A stretch of DNA of 64,000 nt from Arabidopsis thaliana (lineage: Eukaryota; Streptophyta; Magnoliopsida; Brassicales; Brassicaceae). The stretch is taken from NCBI RefSeq assembly GCF_000001735.4, contig NC_003076.8, forward strand, positions 3,968,001-4,032,000, given 5' to 3'. Shown here one piece after another: positions 1 through 10,507 of this stretch. Position numbers and translations under genes: made by a program. The notes under the pieces were generated by a model. The model was not told the DNA's origin and ran no database searches. It saw only the letters and a list, made by a program, of their open reading frames with translations. Each line of letters starts with the position of its first letter. Within the stretch, counting starts at the first letter, position 1.

Positions 1-684
1 TATGGTGCAGACAAGATGTTCATCAGGAACTTACTCTGCCATTTCGAGAAGCTTAATATTCAAAACCACATTTTCATAGGCCCTAGCTCTGAGTTGTTCC
101 ACGATCTTTCAAGAAGGGGACATCCTGTAATTGATGCGGATATGTTTCTAAACAAGTTGATCAAAAGCAAAACTTCTTATCCAAACTCAGTGAAGGAGGC
201 TCTGGGCAATTCTTACGTTGTCAAGAAATGCTTAGAACTTGGATACAGCACCTGGGCATTTTCAAGTAATTCGCTTTTGGTTGATAAAGGTCGTCTCCTT
301 GACAGAGTCAGCTCAGATTACGACATCTATATCGGGGAGAGCTCTGGAATTTTGATTGTTCAATCTTCATCAGTCACTCAAAAGTTATGGAGCAATGAGT
401 TTCTACACAGCATTGCATCCCCAAAACAAAGTCTAGATTTTATTCATCTAGTGAAAGAGCTAGTGGAGCAAAAGGGCAAGAGGATTAAGACCGTAGAGAC
501 GATGAATATTGCAGAAAATACCAATGCCAACAGCGTAAACCAATCGTTGGGAGATGGCAAGCCGGTGGTGTATTGGTCTCCTGAGGTTGCTCCCAATATG
601 ATTCGGTCAAAGCTAGAAGAGTTGAGCTTGTGGCTCATCGATGATGATCTCTCTTGCAAGGCCGTGGTTTGTCATAGTTCATAA
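1..684 (+). CDS. AT5G12260: Glycosyltransferase-like protein, 3' part of last exon (partial)
   Basis: The reading frame is open from base 1 (first codon TAT) to a TAA at 682-684, so the window holds only the C-terminal ~227 residues; the start lies upstream. The protein is hydrophilic, with no membrane segment in this part. By position and sequence feel I match it to the Arabidopsis locus annotated as a glycosyl-group transferase of the nucleotide-diphospho-sugar transferase type. The visible part contains a short acidic stretch (YDIYIGESSG) and a W-S-P-E-V-A segment near the C terminus, but no catalytic motif I can name with certainty. The methionine at 16 is internal, since the frame continues upstream without a stop. 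Function is inferred from family recognition only. The next gene downstream is on the other strand, so this is a tail-to-tail arrangement across 1.4 kb. Confidence 0.75.
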   Translation, partial: YGADKMFIRNLLCHFEKLNIQNHIFIGPSSELFHDLSRRGHPVIDADMFLNKLIKSKTSYPNSVKEALGNSYVVKKCLELGYSTWAFSSNSLLVDKGRLLDRVSSDYDIYIGESSGILIVQSSSVTQKLWSNEFLHSIASPKQSLDFIHLVKELVEQKGKRIKTVETMNIAENTNANSVNQSLGDGKPVVYWSPEVAPNMIRSKLEELSLWLIDDDLSCKAVVCHSS

Positions 685-2130
685 CGTTAAACACATATTG
701 GCATTTTCTGGTGATAGGATTGTGACAATTCGTTATTTAGTTTTGTTGAATGTTATATAGAAGATCTAATAGCAGCAACCAATTGTACTCGTTTTATATC
801 AGTTCAATACCAAGAATAGATTGTTTGTAACCCCAACAGTTGGGAGTTTAACTGACATTCCAATCTTAACGCATTGTCGACTGAACAGTCTACGTAATGT
901 TCAGTATAGGAGTCATTTGGTCAGTAAAAGTTCCAAGAACAGTGACACCAGATGAGTATTTTTTGTTTGCCTTGCTTGTTCATTTTAGATATTCTGCGCA
1001 TTTAGCTTGAACTTGAAGAACGAAGATAAATGTCTCACCTTTTTAAAATACTAAACCAAACCAATTTCATAGTCATACTAAATCAAACTCACCTTTTGAT
1101 TTTGATCTAAGAAAGCGCCAATCACAACCAAACAGGATCATAATGAAAGAGAAAGATACCAAACAAGATCACAAAATTTCACATCGTACTGTATTTGAAT
1201 AATAAGTGAATCAAATTTAACAAAAAGATTAAAACAAGAATTATTCTAAATGAGATAATTATTTTGATTGATTAACATATAAAGAGGCGTATTTCTTCGA
1301 TATTGTCTTATGACAAACTAGCACACTTATACGTGGATACAGTTACATTTTAATCTGTTCAAACAGTGCAAAATTTTGATTTCACTTTATTTAAGACTTT
1401 GCCACCAATATCATGTACCTAAAAATATGCCAAATTTTGGCTATGAAGCAAGCAAATTAACCTTTTGTTAATTGGTTGTACCATCTAAAACTTATAAACT
1501 ACTAAAACTATTAATTAACCTTGTGTTAGTTGGTCGTACCATCTAAATTTGTTTTAAAATGCTGCATTATTAAGCTTCTTTTTCTTTTGCTACGTATCGT
1601 TATTCATTTTATTTAACTTAACTTGTGGTTGTGGATGTACATGAATCACGACAGAGCCTCACCCCCACTCTCGCTTAGGAAAAAAATGTCTCAATATATC
1701 TATCTACTCATATATATATAGTAATTAAGTAGTATAGTACCATATTGAAGATTTCTTCTGCATGTGACATTTCAGCTTTATCCATGTCACAAAAGCACAT
1801 ACCTATCAGTTCATTGACCATGCTCCACGCTCCTAAATATGTTTCACGCCGAAAAAAATAGAATGTTGATGACGCTCTTTAGCTTTCTGACGTGTTCCGA
1901 GGATTTGTTCATTACTATTCAATACCAATATTTACCTCATAACTCAAAATAATTAAAAGATTCCAATTCAATGAGCAAATTGTTTCTTGCTCAAGGGTAC
2001 TTTACTTGCTGAAAGGTTGCGTAAAATGAATATATTTTCATATAACATTGAACTCAATATGTAGAGTTATAGAGATTATTTCATCGATTTTGAGCCGTAG
2101 ATAATGATGATTTAAGCTTCGTAAATCATA
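685..2130. other. Intergenic spacer between two convergent genes
   Basis: It holds the 3' untranslated tail of the upstream + gene (roughly to 950) and that of the dioxygenase on the - strand. The rest is AT-rich with stops in all frames. I see no conserved ORF, tRNA or TIR pair. A short imperfect tandem repeat at 1456-1546 is listed separately. Confidence 0.6.
1456..1546. repeat. Imperfect tandem duplication, 57-bp period
   Basis: About 34 bp beginning TTAACCTT at 1456 recurs at 1513, sharing GTTA, TTGGT and GTACCATCTAAA blocks with four or so mismatches. It is a local slippage or unequal-exchange product in noncoding DNA. Confidence 0.6.
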
Positions 2131-3301
2131 TCATGGTAATTTTATCGACTCAATAGTCTTCTTTCCATCATGAGGTCTTCCAAAAAAAAACTTCAAGTAG
2201 TCCGAATACACAATCTTTCTATACCGAGCCATCTCATTGTTCTTATCTAACACCTCCGGTAACGGCTCAATAACCGAATCATGAACCGGTCCGCAGAAAA
2301 CCGGAATGGAAACCCGGCTACAATACTTATTGACCACCACACAATGCTCCACGCTCCTATACCTATCATTGCTCAATATCTGTAATACATCTCCGATATT
2401 AACGACAATAGCTCCCGGAATTGGAGGGACATGAATCCATTTGTCTCCATCCTCAGTGGCTCGGGCGTAAAGACTGCTTAATACACCATCTTCTTGTAGG
2501 AGGAGAGTGAGAGTGTTGATGTCTGAGTGGCGACCAGTTCCTATGGCCAGGCTTGGCTCAGGACATTTCGGATAGTAGTTGAAGTTCATTCTCATTGTTC
2601 CCATTAGGGTTTCTTTATTGGACTCATCGATGATTGTGTTTAGATTGTTGATGAGTATGTTTAAGATCCTCTCTGTGATTGGTTTGATCCTTTTGAAATG
2701 GTCTATCACTTGTTCCCTACACACATTTATTAATTTTAAACACTACTTATGTTGTTACTTCAAAACACTAATTATGTACTTAGTAACACAGTAACTATAC
2801 TTACTTGCAGACAGAAGGCCACGTGGCAGCGAAGTCATGTCGTTGAGGAAGATACTCAAACTTGAGGAAATCTCTCCATTCCAAAACACTTTCTATGCAA
2901 GGATTGAAACTTGTGGTCAACCACGCCGTCTCCGACACTGAACTCCCTCTCCAATACCTTCTTCTCTCCTCCGCCGGCAACTCGAAAAACCCACGCGCCG
3001 CAGCAATCACACCCTTGAACTCAGCCGGAGCTATCCCGTGGTTCACTATCTGAAACAAGCCGAGCTTTGACGCTGCATGGCAGATCTCTCTAGCCACGTG
3101 CGGTTCATTCCAATTGGACACGTCAATGACCGGGACAGGTGATCCGAGGAGGATCTTGTCGGAAGTGAAGCGTTCTTGAGGAGGTTGAATGTATGGAGAA
3201 GGAAGTGTGGTTAGGGTTAGAAAGTCGACGAGTCCTTTCACTCCATTCTTTTGGTTCACCACGAAATCTCTCACTTCGATTTCGTCGGTGGTGAGACTCA
3301 T
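2131..3301 (-). CDS. AT5G12270: 2-oxoglutarate/Fe(II)-dependent dioxygenase (feruloyl-CoA 6'-hydroxylase-like clade)
   Basis: Two coding exons, 3301-2805 and 2716-2131, joined by a GTAAGT/AG intron with clean phase (AA|G Lys codon), give 360 residues, a normal length for plant soluble dioxygenases. The N-terminal half carries the DIOX_N fold (VPVIDVSNW about residue 55, LGLFQIVNHG about 81). The C-terminal half has the iron triad in GRHSDINTLTLLL (H and D) and SVEHCVV (distal H), then RVSIPVF, whose Arg and Ser bind 2-oxoglutarate. The SSVSETAWLTTSF-type middle and overall layout resemble F6'H1-like enzymes that hydroxylate CoA-linked phenylpropanoids; the actual substrate is not shown by the sequence. 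The start ATG at 3301 lies 100 bp below a TATA-like box. Key residues are intact, so it is probably a working enzyme. Confidence 0.92.
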
Positions 3302-3400
3302 GTTTTTTCTTCAATTTTTAGTTTTAGCTAGTAGTATAGAGAGTTCTAATATTAGTCATTACTGAAGAATAGGGAGTAGATGATATGGATTAAGGATGCT

Positions 3401-3407
3401 CTTTATA
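3401..3407 (-). promoter_or_regulatory. TATA-like box of the dioxygenase gene
   Basis: TATAAAG on the minus strand, about 95 bp upstream of the ATG, a usual distance for Arabidopsis genes with a ~60-70 nt leader. Position and match only. Confidence 0.45.
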
Positions 3408-3702
3408 GACATGAAAATATCATGGATGATTTTATTAAATGTGAAAATGTTATTATGATCTTTACTACATGATTGTTCAACAGATATTTTGAGATAAAGT
3501 TGAAGAGAAGAGCATTTGTTTGTTTGCTATTTTATGCAATATTAACAGTTGTCCTAGAAAAAGCATTTGATATCACTTCATACTTTAACCATGTATATAC
3601 AGTTTCCCTACATCTCCATTATTTATTCATTTGAGTATGAAAATGGAAACTTGACTATTCAGTTTCACGAAAACAAAACAAAACAAAAACAAACGAAATT
3701 TC

Positions 3703-3991
3703 GACAGGGTTTATATTGGCACAAGGTTATTTTATTTGTTTTAGCCTTAGACATAAAAATATCTCATCTCGACTCACCACACATGGGACGAGACAGAAAT
3801 TGGTTAAATCGCAGCAAATTTCATGAATTTCAAAACTATCTTTGAAGTAAAACTTTGTTTTACCATCTCAAGGAAACAAATAAGGTTTGGTACCAAAAAC
3901 TCTAGAGTATCCCTCAAACACGTAAATCTTAAGCGAGAGTAAGAGTATTTAGAATATCTAATAACACGTCCTTGTTCAATGTAACTCTGAT
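3703..3991 (-). repeat. Diverged duplicate of the DGS1 3' end and flank (copy A)
   Basis: 3703-3915 aligns with 5845-6310 (shared blocks include ATCTCATCTCGACTC, CATGAATTTCAAAACTATCTT and CATTTCAAGG/CATCTCAAGG). Then 3965-3991 matches 26 of 27 bases of 6861-6887, which is the 3' edge of DGS1 coding exon 12. The DGS1 exons 13 and 14 that should lie between are missing. It is therefore a decayed, partly deleted copy of the DGS1 tail, now sitting immediately downstream of the SF3A1-like gene and forming the end of its reading frame region. Confidence 0.75.
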
Positions 3992-4013
3992 TGAAAAGCT
4001 TTTCCCTGCGTTC

Positions 4014-5195
4014 TCACCACCAAGACAGTGTTAAGATTTCACCTGCTCCCACGTTGTAATGTGCAAGCGACGTGTTGTCCTTTAAGAATCCGGCTTTTCC
4101 ACGTAACTTCTGTTTGTTTGTAGGAAATTGGATCTCGCCAGATATTTTCTCCTTCAAACTTGCCACGTTTTCCGATAGCGACTGCACTGTGATCTTAACG
4201 ACTTTCCAATCATCGGGGTCTGGAACAGAAACCATGATCGTTGAGGAACCCTGCAAATGTATGTTACTCCTAATTAGATACAGAGTACAGAGTCAAGTCA
4301 GAGGGGAAAAAATAACCGGATGTTGAGCAAGAAACTGGTCTTCTGGAACAAGGACAGACTCGTCAAACTCTGGTTCCTCAGATTCCCCCCCAAGCGGAGG
4401 CATACGAGGCTGCAGCTTTGTTAGTATGTTCTTGATCGCTGAAGGGTGTTGAAGTAGTGGCAAATCTTCGTCCTTGATGTCAGCAAAGCAGCCATCAGGA
4501 CCCACAAAAGCATACAAAGCACCAAACAGAGTACAAGCCTTTGCCGCTCCCTCCTTGTGGGTCAACTCCCGCTTTTCATTTTGACGACGAAGATGGTAGA
4601 AAAAAGCCTTACTAACAATCGCCATACGAGAACTAGTCAGCTTTTCGGATCGCTTTAGTCCTTCCGAAGCCACAACAGAAAGCCGATTGAAATAATCGAA
4701 CTTGCTGTCAGCTGGCTTCAAAAACTCAAACTGAGGTTTGTTATCCACTTCCTTGATCAAATCCAACCAAAATTCCTCCCCGTACCGACCCACAATCTGC
4801 GCTGTGAGAAAAATAGTATCAACATCCTCTATAGTATATCCTTCAGGGAGAACATAATCTGGGAACTTGGGAGCCGGATCGCTTAAAAGAAAAGGCCGGC
4901 GATAGTGTTGTGCATCACCTTTAAGGGTAGCTGGAGCTTCAGGTTCCTGAGCTCCTTCATCTTGATTCTTAGCAAGGTATTCACTAACCTTGTGCTTGTA
5001 ATATGCGTGATAAGGATCTGACTTCTTCAGAAAGTCGAATTTAGAGGGAATCTAACTAACGTTCATGATCTTTCTCTCTATCCTCAACCCTTTCCGGGCA
5101 ACCACACGTGCTATTTTATCCATATGAATTCTCATCTCTCGAGGTGGTTCAGCCGGAGCTTCATTTGAATTGTCTTTCTCCAACTGCAAATCATT
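4014..5195 (-). pseudogene. AT5G12280: Degenerate SF3A1-like gene (SWAP/surp plus ubiquitin-like domain)
   Basis: Two exon-like blocks, 5195-4317 and 4250-4014, join in phase 0 across a GT-AG intron. They read SWAP1-like, SWAP2-like (Y-G-E-E-F around 4790), a D-E-S-V-L-V-P-E-D-Q-F-L-A-Q-H-P linker, and a C-terminal ubiquitin-like domain (ITVQSLSENVASLKEKI). The order matches splicing factor SF3A1 (U2 snRNP SF3a complex), but the Prp21-like middle and proline-rich region are absent and the tail is cut to L-S-W-W. A TAG at 5054-5052 interrupts the SWAP1 frame inside K-I-M-N-V-S-stop-I-P-S-K-F. A candidate 5' exon at 5636-5488 enters the next block in the wrong frame, and the right frame has a TAG just upstream. 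The locus is annotated as coding in Arabidopsis; from sequence I favour a pseudogene or a shorter alternative product. Confidence 0.72.
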
Positions 5196-5226
5196 CTGCA
5201 AGGAGTGGACATTTTTTTTTACAGGA

Positions 5227-5247
5227 ATATATATATATATATATATA
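5227..5247. repeat. (AT)n microsatellite
   Basis: About ten AT units in an uninterrupted run, inside the presumed first intron of the SF3A1-like gene. Likely length-polymorphic. Confidence 0.9.
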
Positions 5248-5844
5248 ATAAACATTAAAGTCAGATTCGTAGATAAATTCTGAAAAAACACCATGAATAT
5301 CAAATCATATGAAACATCAAAATCAGATTCTCCGAATTTCATTTGACCTAAAATTATTGGCTTATGCAATCTCCACCAACAAGGCAGCTATAATAACGCG
5401 GAGAAAGAGATCGACAGGAAAAAGAAGAGGAACTGGCGACGCTAATGACTACTTAAGGTTTCGGTGAGAGATAAGAAGGCAACGTACCTCAACCGGGAAC
5501 GCATAGCCCTACCGCGAGAACCACCGGGACGTGAGGTCGAGAAAAGCGGAGAACGAACGACTTCGACAATCTGAAGCTTGTAACACAAGGATATAAATTG
5601 AGTGTCCGGCGTATCCGGCGAGAGTGTACCCACCATTTATAGAATGATCAACCAAACATAACGAAAAGGCATATCTATATATAAATAAACCACATTTTAA
5701 TAAATTGAGTTTAAGTCCAACCCATCACAGACAAAATACAAGACATTTGGTCTATATCCGGTTAGATTGCCTTGTTTAGAAACCCAAACTCACAACTCTC
5801 TGATTCTACCAACACCCTGCCTGCCAAAGCCAAAAGTTAGCATT

Positions 5845-6310
5845 TGTAGAGTTTTATCTTGGCACAAGTTGATTTTATTTGTTATAGACTCGACATAAAA
5901 TATCTCATCTCGACTCCGTATATGATATGGGATGAGACCGAAATTGGTTAGAGAATATTGAAGCCAAAGCATACAAGACCACAAAATTGAGAATCTTCTT
6001 GACAATCTACACTTTCTCTTTTTATCTTTCACTACTCTCTCTGTTAGCTTCTAAAAGTATAGATTAAGCTACTGCTTAACTCTCTCTCTACTCAAACTGT
6101 ATGACGTAAATGTCATAGCTTAGCTTGTATTATTACCTCTTTTAATTGAATGCCTTTTAACAAAAAAAAAGACCACAAAATAGGTTTTGATATCTTAAAT
6201 TGCAACATAGATCATGAATTTCAAAACTATCTTCTATGTGTAGCCTTGTTATACCATTTCAAGGAAAAAAAGGTTTTGGCTTAGTACCAAAAGTGGCCCT
6301 CAAGCAAGCA
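5845..6310 (-). repeat. DGS1 downstream flank, partner of the copy at 3703-3915 (copy B)
   Basis: This is the native flank just past the DGS1 stop (6374). It shares its order of blocks with 3703-3915 but is longer, mainly because of the flanked insertion at 5975-6181. The two copies bracket the SF3A1-like gene, implying a local duplication of the DGS1 tail followed by decay of the distal copy. Confidence 0.7.
5975..6181 (+). mobile_element. Small retroposon-like insertion with 13-bp target-site repeats
   Basis: AAGACCACAAAAT occurs at 5975-5987 and again at 6169-6181. Between them lie about 181 bp ending in an A-run (AACAAAAAAAA) directly against the second repeat. A-tail plus flanking direct repeats is the signature of target-primed insertion of a SINE or other reverse-transcribed RNA. 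No equivalent sequence is present in the sister copy at 3.7-3.9 kb. I do not see convincing A and B box motifs, so the family is unknown; it could also be a retroposed small RNA fragment. Confidence 0.55.
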
Positions 6311-6373
6311 TTTTTGGAGGAATGATTGAATACAATTGGGATTTCATAAAGTAGATTAAGAAACCGAGATGAG

Positions 6374-9300
6374 TTATTGTCGCTTCAGAGTGGGAAGCAA
6401 GCAGTCATAAACCGTTACTAGTCGTTGTGTCACTGTTAGCTTGTATGATGTTTGCTGCTGTGGCCTTCCTAACTCGATCAGATCTTGTTTCACTCTGTTA
6501 TTAAAAAAACACATCAGTCAGTTCAAGCACACATATAACCACTTTAACAAATAAAGGACTTGTGGTAAACTGAAAGCTGATGGCGCAGCCTCAGTTTAAT
6601 TAATTGTTTTCAGCTAATTGATGGGATCAGAGTAAAAACTTACAAATCCCACTCGTCGGTTGCTCTTGCAGGTTTCTCAACAACTCGGTACAAACGTTCA
6701 AGGCTGTATATTAGCAAACCAAATACAGTTTCTGCGTCCTTATCCTGTTAACAGCATCAAGAAACGACCAGAAACGTTTTCACAGGATTCTTACAGAACC
6801 CATTTGCAAAATAATAATGATTTAAGATAAAGGGGGAAAAGGAGAATAGTGGATATCATACACGTCCTTGTTCAATGTAGCTCTGATACTGCATAATTCT
6901 CTTTTCAATTTCAACGACAAGTAGTCTCCTGTGAATACGAGCAATTCTTCCTCGTCCTTGAGCTTTGCTATCCTGATTCATACCAATGAAATGAAACTGA
7001 ATAAAGATAACAGAGCTGCATTAACTGTACACAGTTAGTCTTAAACTATAAAAAATGGATCAAATATATCTATTTCTGTCACATTTGGTTTTCCTTTTAT
7101 TATCACTCCTTACCTTTTTAAGCCAGGTCCGAAGCACTGTAAGCATAACAATGCTGAGAAAGAATGCAGGTAATGCAGCCAGAATGGCAAAGTTTATTTC
7201 ATTTGCACGGAGTATCTGATCCAGTTCAAGCATCGCTCTGCAGAAGAAGATTATTCAGTTTTATACAAAATGAGTAAGAGATCTACTCTAGTTAACTGAG
7301 AGCTACTGAATTAATGAACTTACGTTTCTATATCCAGTTTAAGCTTTTGGACCTGGAAGATAGAAAAATTCTGATGTAATTAGAGTTTCACAAACCATAA
7401 ACTATAGCTTCATGCCAAGAACTTAGATTACCTGAATAAGCAAACCACGGGCAAGCTCTCCACTAAGGAGGTTGTGAATAGGGTGCACAAGTTCTTTTTC
7501 ATACCTGCAATAAGAAGGTAAAATTCAAATACATACCAGGAAGTTTCAGAGGAAATCATTCTACCAAGTCTAACGTGGTTGGAAACAAGGCTAATGACCA
7601 ACATAGTCATGAGGAAACGTCTTTCATTACCCAAGATTGGAACTACTAACAATTATTTGATTGTTTACATTAATGCAACATCATGTGCCCTTAACTGCCT
7701 AAGAAAGAGTAATGTTCAGAGTTGTACCTATTCATAACAACCTCGAGCATCTCCTGATCAGATGCATTATCCGGGACCTTTTCACGTGTAGCCTGCTCGC
7801 AGAAATTCCGAAGCATTCTGCATAATACAGAATTTGTAAGACGTACTAAATAAATAGTTATAGAGGTTTTTTGTTTAGGGTATGCGAAAACCCAGAGATC
7901 CAAAGAATGAGATTAATAGCTCCATATGAATAGAACAAGTGAATTGCTAAGGCATAATGAAATGGAGACGACGAACGCACATATACAATAACAAAAAATC
8001 CGAGCTAGGATAAAAAGAATCAAGAAGGAAATGAATATCAACCTGTGGAGTGAATCTTGCGTCAGCTGCACTTCTTCAGTTTCCATAACACCCTTGTGCC
8101 TTTTCCGAAAAGTATCAAAAAGCTCATCGCGAATGGAAAGCAGCTGCAAGGATCATGAAACTAATTCAGAAACTCCATCCTCTCAAAATGTCATGTAACA
8201 AACTAATAACTCGATCATTTTAACTCGTCACACTTTTATTTTGGCTCAGACCAAACTTTGAGAGTCGCTGTAGCTATCACTTTCTACTTTATTTGTATCC
8301 TTTAATAGAGTTTTATGCAACAAGTCATTTTGTTGGAACAGGAAAAAAAGTCACTTAAAATATTAGTAAGGTTAAGAACAAACCGGTTGCTCAACATGAT
8401 CACTAAAGAAGCTCATCGTTGCTTCTTTTGCATCATGAACCCAATTCTCTATATCCGAACTTCCCATCAAACTACTATGACGTAGTAGCCATATAGAGAA
8501 AACAGAGAGCCCAACTGCACCACATGTATACCGGACCCAGTACAGGGTCATCCTCCTTGGCTTCCGATGTTTCCCTACCTATATAAAAAGAAATGCAAGT
8601 AGAAAAACTCAGTTGATTTCAGGTGATAGATCTTTATCTTTACATGATCATATCTGCTAAAACAAATTATGACCAATGCTACATAAACTACAGTCACACC
8701 TACCATAACTGATAAATATGAGTTAAGTTTTTCCAAATTTTTATGAACCAGGTTGATTGCATCTGTAAGTTCACAATCAGTCCACTGGGATCCTTCTTCA
8801 TTAACTTCAGGCAGTCGATCAAATACAAGAGGCATTGGGTAACTTCCATCAACAGAAGAATCACACTGCAAAGGGATGTAAGTCAAGACAAAAAAGTAAG
8901 ACTCGGGACCATCATTGTATAAATGGTCAGACAAATGAAGGTAGTGACAACAAAAAGTAAAAAACAGTATGTTTACCTCACGCACAGCATGCAAATGGCT
9001 GAAAGATCCCTCCAGGTTCGAAAACAATCCATTGATAACAGCCAACAATGATGGCAGTGCCTTTTCTGGAATCTTCACAAGATCCTCTCCACGTTTATCC
9101 AACTCAACATAAAGCTAGAAAGCCCATTGAAAGAAGTGACATTAGTATGCAAAACAAGGCTACTCATGCAGAGAACTTTATAATGTTAAAAAGGAATTAA
9201 ATTTTCATGAGAACCTGGGCAATAAAGGACGCGAGTGCAGATCTTAACTCCACCAAGACCCGCATCCTCTCTGTCATGTGAGACGAAGATGACTGACAAA

Positions 9301-10066
9301 GATGCTGCATCGCAGAATCCTCACTGAGACTTTTGCTCACGAACTTCGTACTCTCGTTCACAAAAGCTGTTGGTCCTCTCTCAAAAATCATGAAGTACGC
9401 TTTTCGAGCATTGGAACCCTGTATTAAATACAATCCAAATAAGCGCTAAGAGAACAATTTAGAAGGAAGACTTTCACTACAAAATCTCATGGAATGTTCT
9501 AGTTCACTCACCTCAGCTCTAGATCGCCAAAAATCTAAACTTTTCTGAATATCATGCAAATTCGAGAGAACGTCAGCCATAATTTCCTCCAACACACCAT
9601 GAATCCTAGCTGTATCCGCAGAGACATTGCTTGTAATTCTGAAGATATCAAAATGTATCAGCTCAAAAAGTCAAAACAGTCTTCCTATCGTCATATTCCG
9701 AATATATTTTTTCAACAGAGTATAAAATCAAACAAACACGAAACTCCAGTAATCAGTTCCAAGCAACGATCATCAAAAAGCAGTCAATGAAAAGAACCAG
9801 AAGCTACCAAAAGACATGAATTTAGAATCTTACGTAGAAGAACTTGGGAAATCGGAGGGTAGAGGAAGAGGAAATGAAATACTTCGTTTTCTCGAAACTG
9901 TTTGGCGATAGAGATTGGAGATTTTCCCGAGAAAAATGGGTTTGGAAGTAGGCAACAAGGAAGCAAGGCGATTCCAAAGGTAACTCGAATAAAATGGAAC
10001 TAGCTCTCCGAAGTTTGACAGCGCCGTCGACGGGGTTGACTCGTTAACCGGAGGTTGCGAATCCAT
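6374..10066 (-). CDS. DGS1: DGS1, mitochondrial outer-membrane protein (DGD1 suppressor 1)
   Basis: Fourteen coding exons: 10066-9834, 9638-9512, 9418-9215, 9114-8977, 8865-8704, 8578-8384, 8143-8043, 7817-7728, 7504-7432, 7352-7324, 7237-7114, 6972-6862, 6744-6644, 6494-6374. They splice in phase to 602 residues ending KRQ-stop. Exon 12 ends at a GTATGA donor; the nearby GTGTAT donor would break the frame. Two hydrophobic spans stand out, about residues 301-320 and 466-488. The protein matches Arabidopsis DGS1, related to yeast Nca2. A mutant allele restores galactolipid balance in dgd1, and the protein has been placed in the mitochondrial outer membrane with contact-site and lipid-traffic roles. 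Its 3' end is duplicated downstream. Two TGGGC-type elements lie upstream, fitting a broadly expressed gene. Confidence 0.95.
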
Positions 10067-10507
10067 TGTAGTCGGCTATCAATTTTCTCAGTTCACCACT
10101 CGCCGGGTTTATGACCGGAGACGGAGTCGTTAGTGCCCTTAACGTCGGTCAAGAGATTCTGCCATTCTGGAGTCTTAACAAATTAATGAATTGAATTCCT
10201 TATTGGGCTTTTAATGGGCCCAGTAGTAACTTCAAATCTTGGGTTTTGCAGACTGATCTGTTAACATCGACACATTATTTAGATATTTGATTATTTTAGG
10301 CTCTTAATTGTTTTTTTCTTTTACATAAATGCACTTTTTATTAGATTTGACATAAACCTATGCTTGAAATTACATACATCCACAAAAATAAGACTTTTTC
10401 CGGTTAATAAATTATAAAAATTGGTTGAGGGAAGATTATGGGAATCAAACATAGAAGAAGCTAAAATGTTAAACAACTTATTTGCAATGTTGTTGTTGTT
10501 GATTCCA
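10067..10507. other. Spacer between DGS1 and the C2 gene
   Basis: It holds the DGS1 leader and promoter (site II elements listed separately) and the 3' tail of the C2 gene. No further gene is visible. Confidence 0.6.
10204..10220. promoter_or_regulatory. Pair of site II (TGGGCY) elements upstream of DGS1
   Basis: TGGGCT at 10204-10209 and TGGGCC at 10215-10220, about 140-155 bp above the DGS1 ATG. Paired TGGGCY motifs are bound by TCP factors and are common in nuclear genes for mitochondrial and translational proteins. Confidence 0.5.

Noticed and set aside
5442..5636. 64-codon ORF taken as the first exon of the SF3A1-like gene
   Set aside because: A donor exists at 5487 but joins the next block in the wrong frame, and its protein has no similarity to the SF3A1 N terminus, so I left it out of the pseudogene span.
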